Shown piece after piece: positions 7,649-13,493 of a stretch of DNA of 40,366 nt. The stretch is from an uncultured Prevotellaceae bacterium (GTDB lineage: Bacteria > Bacteroidota > Bacteroidia > Bacteroidales > Bacteroidaceae), in NCBI GenBank assembly GCA_902789415.1, contig CADAOD010000030.1:1-40366 (forward strand), given 5' to 3'. The notes under the pieces were generated by a model. It saw only the letters and a program-made list of their open reading frames with translations. It did not search any database and had not been told where the DNA came from. Every line of letters begins with the position of its first letter. The first letter of the stretch is position 1. The position numbers were made by a program, and so were the translations under genes.

Positions 7649-8832
7649 TCTTCCTCCTCCCATACTATTAAACTATCATCAAGTGCAACCTTGTAAGGCT
7701 CGCCAGGCTTACCTATTATATAATAGTGTTGTGCCAGATGCTCATCTATTACATTCCTAAATGCTAATCTTATTTTTGACATAACAGGATGTATAGCTTG
7801 ATTTCCGTCATATGAGGCCTCTAGTTTTTTTATACTTTCAAGCTGTTTGGGGGTTAAATCCTGCTTGTTGCAAGTCTTACGGTAGAAGTATAATAATTCA
7901 CTATGGTGCTCTTCCAACCTCTGAAGAACTATTCCCTTTTTACTATTATATAGGAAAAGCAAGTATATCGCCTTATGAAGGGCTGGCATCAAAACTTCCT
8001 TGTTGTTATAATCAGGAAGGAAAATTCTTAGATCATCAGTGATATAAAGCCTTGAAACCGTTTCATATTTAGCCACAAATTCAAGAAGAGCATCCAAAGG
8101 TATACCTAAGAGTCGGAGTTTCTTGATATTTCTTTCGAATTCTTCAAAGGTATTCCTAACGTCTTCTCCTTGAATATCATCCAGACTGTCTTGTTTTATA
8201 TCGCAGACATCTTCTTCTTCAACTATCTTTTTCCCAAACTTTAAAAGGCCTTTTCGTGCTTTGTCCAATAAACCAGAGGAAGAATACTCCACTTTTGAAG
8301 AATCGACATGATTTTCTTTCACAAGTGTTACCGTAGGTTCCTCTTCTATGGTTCCTAACGGTGCAAAAAGTTCGGTTGGATTATACTCTTCTTCGATATC
8401 AGAAATAATATCCTCAAATATCTGAAATGCGTCTATTTGATTATTGAGGGCAATGTCGATGGATATTCCCTCAAATATCCACTCTTCTTCATTTTTACGT
8501 GGCGCGAATAATAATGAAGGAACTATCTTCTCTTTGTTCTCGAGATGACTCATGTATCCAAGGAGATAACAGCTCCTTAGCTCGGCTTTCTCGATTATCT
8601 CAGATGTAAGATATGGCGCATAATATAAAACTCTCTCTCTTGTTTCTTCGTCATTGAAGAACATAGGGAGATATATGAATTCCAGGTTAGCTCGTTTGAA
8701 TAGCCATTTCAACTGATCATAGTTCTCTTTGATGATTTTGTTGGTACGTTCATCAAACTGATTCTCAACATAAATCACCTGCCTGAACTCCGGCTCAAAT
8801 GGCATGTCTCTAAAGGCAATTGTATATTTCAT
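7645..8832 (-). CDS. Hypothetical protein, 395 aa, acidic linker and conserved-looking C-terminal domain
   Basis: Not assignable to a named family. Residues 1-145 look like a folded N-terminal domain. An acidic, low-complexity linker follows (about 145-240, including KIVEEEDVCDIKQDSLDDIQGED). The C-terminal 120 residues (VLMPALHKAIYLLFLYNSKKGI to YYIIGKPGEPYKVALDDSLIVWE) resemble a domain I recall at the end of many uncharacterised Bacteroidota proteins. That is recollection, not a search result. It is the first gene of a two-gene operon and overlaps the metallopeptidase by ATGA, so the two are probably made in a fixed ratio and may be partners. Confidence 0.72.
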   Translation of the reverse strand: MKYTIAFRDMPFEPEFRQVIYVENQFDERTNKIIKENYDQLKWLFKRANLEFIYLPMFFNDEETRERVLYYAPYLTSEIIEKAELRSCYLLGYMSHLENKEKIVPSLLFAPRKNEEEWIFEGISIDIALNNQIDAFQIFEDIISDIEEEYNPTELFAPLGTIEEEPTVTLVKENHVDSSKVEYSSSGLLDKARKGLLKFGKKIVEEEDVCDIKQDSLDDIQGEDVRNTFEEFERNIKKLRLLGIPLDALLEFVAKYETVSRLYITDDLRIFLPDYNNKEVLMPALHKAIYLLFLYNSKKGIVLQRLEEHHSELLYFYRKTCNKQDLTPKQLESIKKLEASYDGNQAIHPVMSKIRLAFRNVIDEHLAQHYYIIGKPGEPYKVALDDSLIVWEEEE

Positions 8833-8849
8833 AATTCATATTTTGGGTG

Positions 8850-8905
8850 CAAATATAAAACAATAATTTGAAATATCAAAGGATTAATTACTATTAAACC
8901 TTGCA
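8850..8905 (-). promoter_or_regulatory. Promoter with degenerate operator for the 395-aa/metallopeptidase operon
   Basis: On the minus strand: TGCAAGGTTTAAT (8905-8893) keeps the left half-site TGCAAGG of the palindrome, then 13 nt, TTG within TTTG (8880-8877), 19 nt, TATATTTG (8857-8850). The half-site-to--7 distance is 35 nt, as at the perfect sites. The operator begins within 3 bp of the upstream gene's stop. Confidence 0.7.
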
Positions 8906-8907
8906 TT

Positions 8908-9351
8908 TTACTCTTGTACAATCAAATCTAGCTCCTTCATAATTTCTCGAGTTTTATTTTTGAGATACTCTTTCAGTTTGGGGAGGGTAGAAACCTGGCT
9001 AAGTTTTGTGACTTTATGCTGCTCAATGAGTTTGATAGCGGGAGTTGGAGATGGTGGCACTACTATGTGTAGCTTCTTTTCCTCTATTGTTTTTTTAGGG
9101 TGCCAGTTTCTATTTCGAAAACTGGCAATAGCATTGTTAACGCTCGATTCCATATCATCTTTTGTGGGCTTAACTCTTAAGTACATATATACTCGTTGGC
9201 CCTCTTTTATCTCGCAATGATAGAAACCACCTCTGATAACAGCATCAACTTCTCGTTTTATCTCTGATGCCGTTTTCCCCATGAGTATGCCCATTTCGTC
9301 TATGTGAGCATAGTTATCTTCTCTAATCTTTTTCGCTGTATCTATTGTCAT
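8908..9351 (-). CDS. Candidate winged-helix protein, 147 aa
   Basis: I do not recognise the family. Residues 5-60 can be read as a winged helix-turn-helix: helix TAKKIREDN, helix HIDEMGILMG, a turn at KT, a recognition-like helix ASEIKREVDAVIRGGFY, and a beta wing HCEIKEGQRVYMYLRV. A Pro-rich linker (VVPPSPTPA) leads to a basic helical tail (LKEYLKNKTREIMKEL). It is the rightmost island gene and is alone on its transcript behind a perfect copy of the palindrome. It is therefore a candidate for the regulator that binds it (inference). A structural role in a complex is equally open. Confidence 0.7.
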   Translation of the reverse strand: MTIDTAKKIREDNYAHIDEMGILMGKTASEIKREVDAVIRGGFYHCEIKEGQRVYMYLRVKPTKDDMESSVNNAIASFRNRNWHPKKTIEEKKLHIVVPPSPTPAIKLIEQHKVTKLSQVSTLPKLKEYLKNKTREIMKELDLIVQE

Positions 9352-9371
9352 GTTGCTTTATGAATTGTATG

Positions 9372-9427
9372 CAAAAGTAATATTTTTCACTGGTTCAACA
9401 AAGAAAATTTTAATTGCAAGCCTTGCA
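9372..9427 (-). promoter_or_regulatory. Promoter and operator of the 147-aa winged-helix gene
   Basis: On the minus strand: operator TGCAAGGCTTGCA (9427-9415), 13 nt, TTG within TTTG (9402-9399), 19 nt, TACTTTTG (9379-9372). The operator-to--7 distance is 35 nt. The ATG at 9349-9351 is about 20 nt downstream of the -7 box. Confidence 0.85.
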
Positions 9428-9434
9428 AAAATGA

Positions 9435-9467
9435 AATCAGGAAGTACATTTTCTGTACTCCCTGATT
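9435..9467 (-). terminator. Hairpin terminator after the smalltalk gene
   Basis: On the minus strand AATCAGGGAGTACA pairs with TGTACTTCCTGATT (one G-T pair) around a GAAAA loop, followed by TCATTTTTG. It lies 3 bp from the stop of the smalltalk gene. Its CTCCCTGATT arm resembles the hairpin at 104-127. Confidence 0.85.
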
Positions 9468-9470
9468 CTA

Positions 9471-9572
9471 TTATAGGCCCATGCAGCTCGTGGCACCAAG
9501 GGCAGTTACAATCGCAGTTGCGATACTGGCAATCATCTGTACGATAAACTTTAATGTTTCTTTCTTTGTCAT
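9471..9572 (-). CDS. Smalltalk-type microprotein, 33 aa
   Basis: The 33-codon frame (starts MTKKETLKFIVQMIASI, ends GATSCMGL) matches the short Bacteroidota proteins annotated as 'smalltalk protein'. It has a charged start, one hydrophobic helix (about residues 8-27) and a terminal TSC. The hydrophobic stretch suggests membrane association, and the LGATSC end is lipobox-like. Function is unknown. It follows the HU-like gene and is closed by a strong terminator, the usual arrangement of these genes in Bacteroidales. Confidence 0.8.
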   Translation of the reverse strand: MTKKETLKFIVQMIASIATAIVTALGATSCMGL

Positions 9573-9645
9573 AATTATTAATGGTTATAGGTTAATGTTT
9601 CATGTTTCGCTCGAACTTGTTCGCTTGGCTTGTCCAAGAATGTGA

Positions 9646-9670
9646 AGGGTGGGGCCTAAGCCCCAGCCCT
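9646..9670 (-). other. GC-rich hairpin at the 3' end of the HU-like gene
   Basis: On the minus strand AGGG-C-TGGGGC, loop TTAG, GCCCCA-CCCT forms a strong stem that starts at the HU-like stop codon. There is no T-run, so it is more likely an attenuator or mRNA-processing hairpin between the HU-like and smalltalk genes than a full terminator. Confidence 0.5.
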
Positions 9671-10239
9671 TAGTCTCCGATAGGCTCGTGGCTTCCACCA
9701 CCGCTATTGCCACCGCCGCTATTTCCGCCGCCTCCGGTGTTTCCACCGGTATTGCCGCCCTGGCTGCCACCACCGCCGTTGGTGGGCTTCTCGCCGTTGC
9801 CGCTCAGCAGACTCTCGGCGTTCACAAACTCGGCCTTCTTCAGGAATTCACGACTCGAGATATTCATCTCCTGCTCCTGCTCAGGCATGAATCTGATGTG
9901 CAGGGCCTTCAGGTTCTTACCCACATTAAACTCCTCCTTCTTGGGAGCACCACCGGGCTCGTTCTCCAGGGTAGTGAAGAAGGTGCCCAGACCGTCGATC
10001 TTCACTCGCTTGCTCTCCAGCAGCATCTCCACCAGACAGCTGCGGAACTTCTCAAGCACACCAAACACTACATCCTGCGTATAAACGCTACCGTGCTCGC
10101 TGATGTGCTTTGCCAGCTTGCGGGTATTCAGGGTTTCAATACTCTTGCTGTGGGCGAACCACTTGCCAAAAATCTGCGACTTCTGGTTCTTGACATGCAG
10201 CCATCTACATCGGGTGGCCGCCTCCCGCTTTAGTGCCTC
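9670..10239 (-). pseudogene. HU-family (HU/HIG-type) DNA-binding gene with unreadable 5' end
   Basis: The frame encodes an HU-like protein: CRWLHVKNQKSQIFGKWFAH, then TLNTRKLAKHISEHGSVY, then VVFGVLEKFRSCLVEMLLESKRVKIDGLGTF (the HU core), then SSREFLKKAEFVNA and a Gly/Asn/Ser-rich tail. HU proteins bend and bind DNA, and this long subfamily is typical of Bacteroidales mobile modules. There is no usable ATG in frame. ATG 10263-10261 is in frame but hits TGA at 10242-10240. ATG 10243-10241 and ATG 10210-10208 are in another frame and hit TAG within a few codons. Removing one T after ATG 10210 would give M-R-W-L-H-V-K. The first standard in-frame start is GTG 10066-10068, inside the HU domain. 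Probably inactivated, unless a non-ATG start or a sequencing error explains it. Confidence 0.7.
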
Positions 10240-10275
10240 TCATGGTTTAGGCGCCTTTATCATTGATTGACGATG

Positions 10276-10307
10276 CAAAGGTACAAAATAAAATGTTACT
10301 CTCCAAA
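10276..10307 (-). promoter_or_regulatory. Promoter of the HU-like/smalltalk unit
   Basis: On the minus strand TTTG (10307-10304), 20 nt, then TACCTTTG (10283-10276). No TGCAAGSCTTGCA palindrome lies upstream, so this unit is outside the island's regulon. Confidence 0.7.
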
Positions 10308-10484
10308 CGTTTTTTGGACCTTGTTTTATTTGTAAACAAATATTACTTATTAATAATTCGCTCATTTACCAATCCCTAAGATATCGCCTTATAATCTCAG
10401 AGAAAGTTCGGCAGATTTTATAAAATTCTCGTAAACTATCTACCAGATTCTGCCGTACTGCTCAAAACGCCCTGTGTGCAGGCC
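10308..10484. other. Non-coding region with two small inverted repeats
   Basis: No gene is visible. It contains ATTTGT-AA-ACAAAT around 10328-10341, and CGGCAGA (10409-10415) matched by TCTGCCG (10449-10455). Together with the repeats that follow, this makes about 470 bp of structured non-coding DNA between the HU-like promoter and the cellobiose phosphorylase terminator. Confidence 0.5.
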
Positions 10485-10516
10485 ACGCTGGTACGCTGGT
10501 ACGCTGGTTCATTTTG
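10485..10516 (+). repeat. Left arm of a perfect 32-bp inverted repeat (three ACGCTGGT units)
   Basis: ACGCTGGT is repeated three times in tandem and followed by TCATTTTG. The 32 bases are the exact reverse complement of 10669-10700, with 152 bp between the arms. Confidence 0.9.
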
Positions 10517-10556
10517 TAAAATTAAGTTAGTGTCCAGTTAGCGCAAAAAACTCTTT

Positions 10557-10612
10557 GTGATATTATATATATTATAATATATATAATATTAATATAATAT
10601 ATAATATAGATA
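10557..10612. other. AT-only palindromic tract
   Basis: About 55 bp consisting almost solely of alternating A/T with many TATTATA/TATAATA steps (GATATTATATATATTATAAT onward). It lies in the middle of the 32-bp inverted repeat and would melt or form a cruciform easily. Confidence 0.7.
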
Positions 10613-10668
10613 TTCATTCTCTTTATAGCCCAGCCATAACCTTGTTCGGAAAGTAAAATATGAAATCG

Positions 10669-10700
10669 CAAAATGAACCAGCGTACCAGCGTACCAGCGT
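10669..10700 (-). repeat. Right arm of the perfect 32-bp inverted repeat (three ACCAGCGT units)
   Basis: CAAAATGA followed by three tandem ACCAGCGT units. It is an exact reverse complement of 10485-10516. Confidence 0.9.
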
Positions 10701-10724
10701 CGACAATTGTTACCTAAAAACAAT

Positions 10725-10752
10725 AATCCCCGCTCAGTGATGGGCGGGGATT
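10725..10752 (-). terminator. Terminator of the cellobiose phosphorylase gene
   Basis: AATCCCCGC (10725-10733) pairs with GCGGGGATT (10744-10752). Read on the minus strand it is followed by ATTGTTTTTAGG. It lies 29 bp after the minus-strand stop at 10782. Confidence 0.8.
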
Positions 10753-10781
10753 GGTTTGTATAGATGTATATGTAATCCAGA

Positions 10782-13223
10782 TTACATAGTAACCTCGACT
10801 ACGTGCTTGCCGGCAGAGTAGGGGATAACGGTGCCATCAACGGGCTTGCCATCGAGGGTGATGCTCTTAACACCCTTCTGCTGGCCGTTAGGATGGATGG
10901 TAATCTCGTACTGGGCATCGCGGAACTTACGGCTAACGGTGTAGTCGGTAGCGGTCTCGGGCAGACAGGGATCGATGCGGATTCCATCGTAGTCGGGCTT
11001 GATACCCAGGATGAACTCTGATACGGTGTACCACATCCAAGCAGCAGTACCTGTGAGCCATGAGTTCTTACCCTCGCCTGGCTTAAAGGCGTCCTTACCG
11101 GCTACCATCTGGCAGTTTACGTATGGCTCAACCTTGTGCAGGGTCTGATACTTCTCCTCGACGTATGAGGGCAGAATCTTGGCGTAGTGACTCCAGGCAT
11201 CGTTACCACGGCCAGCGAGGCACTCGCCGATGATGACCCAAGGATTGTTGTGGCAGAAGATACCTGCATTCTCCTTGTAGCCCTCGGGATATGATGAGAT
11301 TTCGCCGTACTCGTAGATGTACTTGCTGAAGGCAGGATTGTTGAGTACCATACCATGCTCGCACTCGAGGTACTTCTTACAAGAGTCGAGTGATTTTGCT
11401 ACCATACCGTCCTCGGCACCGATTTCGGCCATGGTACACCAGCCCTGGCTCTCGATAAAGATCTTGGCCTCGTCGCACTCGTTGCTACCAATCTTGTTGC
11501 CATAGAAATCGTAAGCGCGCAGATACCACTCGCCATCCCAGCCGTGTTTCTTAACAGCCTCAATCATTGCGTCGATAGCCTGCTGCATGCGCTCGGCCTC
11601 GGCATCCTTACCAATCTTCTGGCACAGGGCTACGTAATCCTTACCTGTTACTACGAACAGGCCGGCAATCATCAAGCTCTCGGCCTTGGTGCCCTCAGAA
11701 ACGTTCTCGGTGGTCTGGAAACTCTCGTTTGGATCCCATGAGAAGCAGTTGAGGTTCAAGCAGTCGTTCCAGTCGGCACGGCCAATGAGTGGCAGCATGT
11801 GGGGACCGAGGTTGTTGATAACGTGATCCATCGAAATCTTGAGGTGCTCGAAGAGGGTTACCTCAGAGCCTGGCTGATTGTCGAATGGTACCATCTCGTC
11901 GAGGATAGAGAAGTCGCCTGTTTCCTTGATGTAAGCTACGGTACCGAAGATAAGCCAGCAGGGATCGTCGTTGAATCCACCGCCGATATCGTTGTTACCG
12001 CGCTTGGTGAGAGGCTGATACTGGTGATAGCAGCCACCATCGGGGAACTGGGTTGAGGCGATATCGATGATGCGCTGACGAGCGCGTGGGGGTATCTGAT
12101 GAACGAAACCTACGAGGTCCTGGTTACTATCGCGGAAGCCCATGCCACGACCTACACCGCTCTCGAAGAACGAAGCCGAACGAGAGAAGTTGAAGGTTAC
12201 CATGCACTGGTACTGGTTCCAGATGTTAACCATGCGGTCGAGCTTATCGTTGCCCGTGCGTACATTATATATATTAAGGAGGGCATCCCAGTAAGCGTTG
12301 AGCTCGGCAAAAGCCTGATCAACCTTCTGAGTGGTGTCGAGCTCGGCAATGAGTGCGTGAGCCTTATCCTTATTGATGACCTGAGGAGCCGAGAATTTCT
12401 TATCCTGCTCGTTTTCGATATAACCCAGCAGGAACACAAAGTCCTTGCTCTCGCCTGGCTGAAGGGTTACCTCGATATAGTGCGAAGCGATGGGGCTCCA
12501 ACCGTGAGCGTGACTGTTGCGGGGCTTGCCCTCCATCACTGCCTGAGGATCGGCAAATTCGTTATACAGGCCTACGAAGGTTTCGCGATCGGTATCGAAG
12601 CCCTGGATAGGGGTATTAACATGGTAGAACGCATAGTGGTTACGACGCTCACGGTACTCGGTCTTGTGATAGATGGTGCTACCCTCGATCTCGACTTCGC
12701 CAGTAGAGAAATTACGCTGGAAATTCTCCATATCGGTAGCAGCATTCCACAGGCACCACTCGGCAAACGAGAACAGCTTGAGGTTCTTAACCTCGTTGCT
12801 CTGGTTGGTGAGTGTAAGCTTCTGCACCTCGGCCCACTTCTTGAGGGGAACGAAGAACAGTACGCTGGCCTCTACGCCCTGCTTACGACCTGTAATGCGG
12901 GTGTAGCTCATGCCGTGGCGGCACTCATAAAAATCGAGCGGTGTTTTGCATGGTTTCCAACCTGGATTCCAAACGGTGTCGCCATCCTTGATATAAAAGT
13001 ATCGGCCACCATTATCCATTGGTACGTTGTTGTAACGATAACGAGTGATGCGGCGGAATTTGGCATCCTTGTAGAAGCTGTAGCCACCGGCGGTATTAGA
13101 AATCAAAGAGAAAAAGTCCTCGTTGCCCAGGTAGTTAATCCAAGGCCAAGGAGTCTGCGGGTCGGTAATGACGTACTCACGATGCTGGTCGTCAAAGTGT
13201 CCGTAGCGTTTTTGTTGCTCCAT
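10782..13223 (-). CDS. cbp: Cellobiose phosphorylase (glycoside hydrolase family 94)
   Basis: Phosphorolyses cellobiose to glucose 1-phosphate and glucose in the cytoplasm. The 813-aa product is close in length and sequence to the characterised Cellulomonas (Cellvibrio) gilvus enzyme of about 822 aa. It has the RYGHFDD start, [16 protein letters not shown], the KTEYRERR block, [20 protein letters not shown] and [27 protein letters not shown] places the catalytic acid at D484 (D490 in C. gilvus). [11 protein letters not shown] and [13 protein letters not shown] complete the active site. No signal peptide is present. ATG 13221-13223 follows a good promoter. It is divergent from susC, which suggests coordinated use with uptake of beta-glucan or cello-oligosaccharides. 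Specificity for cellobiose over related disaccharides is inferred from overall similarity. Confidence 0.95.
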   Translation of the reverse strand: MEQQKRYGHFDDQHREYVITDPQTPWPWINYLGNEDFFSLISNTAGGYSFYKDAKFRRITRYRYNNVPMDNGGRYFYIKDGDTVWNPGWKPCKTPLDFYECRHGMSYTRITGRKQGVEASVLFFVPLKKWAEVQKLTLTNQSNEVKNLKLFSFAEWCLWNAATDMENFQRNFSTGEVEIEGSTIYHKTEYRERRNHYAFYHVNTPIQGFDTDRETFVGLYNEFADPQAVMEGKPRNSHAHGWSPIASHYIEVTLQPGESKDFVFLLGYIENEQDKKFSAPQVINKDKAHALIAELDTTQKVDQAFAELNAYWDALLNIYNVRTGNDKLDRMVNIWNQYQCMVTFNFSRSASFFESGVGRGMGFRDSNQDLVGFVHQIPPRARQRIIDIASTQFPDGGCYHQYQPLTKRGNNDIGGGFNDDPCWLIFGTVAYIKETGDFSILDEMVPFDNQPGSEVTLFEHLKISMDHVINNLGPHMLPLIGRADWNDCLNLNCFSWDPNESFQTTENVSEGTKAESLMIAGLFVVTGKDYVALCQKIGKDAEAERMQQAIDAMIEAVKKHGWDGEWYLRAYDFYGNKIGSNECDEAKIFIESQGWCTMAEIGAEDGMVAKSLDSCKKYLECEHGMVLNNPAFSKYIYEYGEISSYPEGYKENAGIFCHNNPWVIIGECLAGRGNDAWSHYAKILPSYVEEKYQTLHKVEPYVNCQMVAGKDAFKPGEGKNSWLTGTAAWMWYTVSEFILGIKPDYDGIRIDPCLPETATDYTVSRKFRDAQYEITIHPNGQQKGVKSITLDGKPVDGTVIPYSAGKHVVEVTM

Positions 13224-13271
13224 GTTATAAAACTGTTAATTATAATGTAATGTAATCAATAATTGTGGTTG

Positions 13272-13301
13272 CAAAGTTACTAAATAAAATGATACGCACA
13301 A
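13272..13301 (-). promoter_or_regulatory. Promoter of the cellobiose phosphorylase gene
   Basis: On the minus strand TTG (13301-13299), 19 nt, then TAACTTTG (13279-13272), about 49 nt before the ATG. Confidence 0.8.
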
Positions 13302-13361
13302 GGGTTTGAGCATTAAAGCGGGCGAATTGAGCATAAAAATACCATATATTTTTAAAAAAGC

Positions 13362-13392
13362 TTTGGAGTATTAAAAATTTTTCTTAACTTTG
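13362..13392 (+). promoter_or_regulatory. Promoter of the susC-susD operon
   Basis: TTTG (13362-13365), 19 nt, then TAACTTTG (13385-13392). The leader to ATG 13494 is roughly 100 nt, long enough for post-transcriptional control. The two divergent promoters are about 60 bp apart at their -33 elements. Confidence 0.82.
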
Positions 13393-13416
13393 CACCCGCA
13401 TTCCAGTTGAATTGGT

Positions 13417-13441
13417 TAAATAGATTAAATAGGGTAAATAG
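13417..13441 (+). repeat. Three TAAATAG units at 9-bp spacing in the susC leader
   Basis: TAAATAG occurs at 13417-13423, 13426-13432 and 13435-13441. The location in the 5' untranslated region is suggestive of a regulatory element, but no known motif is recognised. Confidence 0.5.
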
Positions 13442-13493
13442 GTTTATTAAGGAGAAATAGTAATTACTAATTAGATTTTTATACATTAATTAA

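Noticed and set aside
10485-10700. CRISPR-like array
   Set aside because: The repeats are 8 bp, directly adjacent and without spacers, and the two sets are inverted. No cas genes are present.
10664-10744. Small plus-strand frame (about 26 codons) starting ATGAAATCGCAAAATGAACC
   Set aside because: It reads straight through the inverted-repeat arm into the phosphorylase terminator and has no recognisable product or promoter.
12099-13250. A 383-codon plus-strand frame over the cellobiose phosphorylase gene, and a similar 407-codon frame (17099-18322) antisense to susD
   Set aside because: Both mirror strongly conserved genes and have composition typical of antisense frames (Leu, Val and Ile rich).
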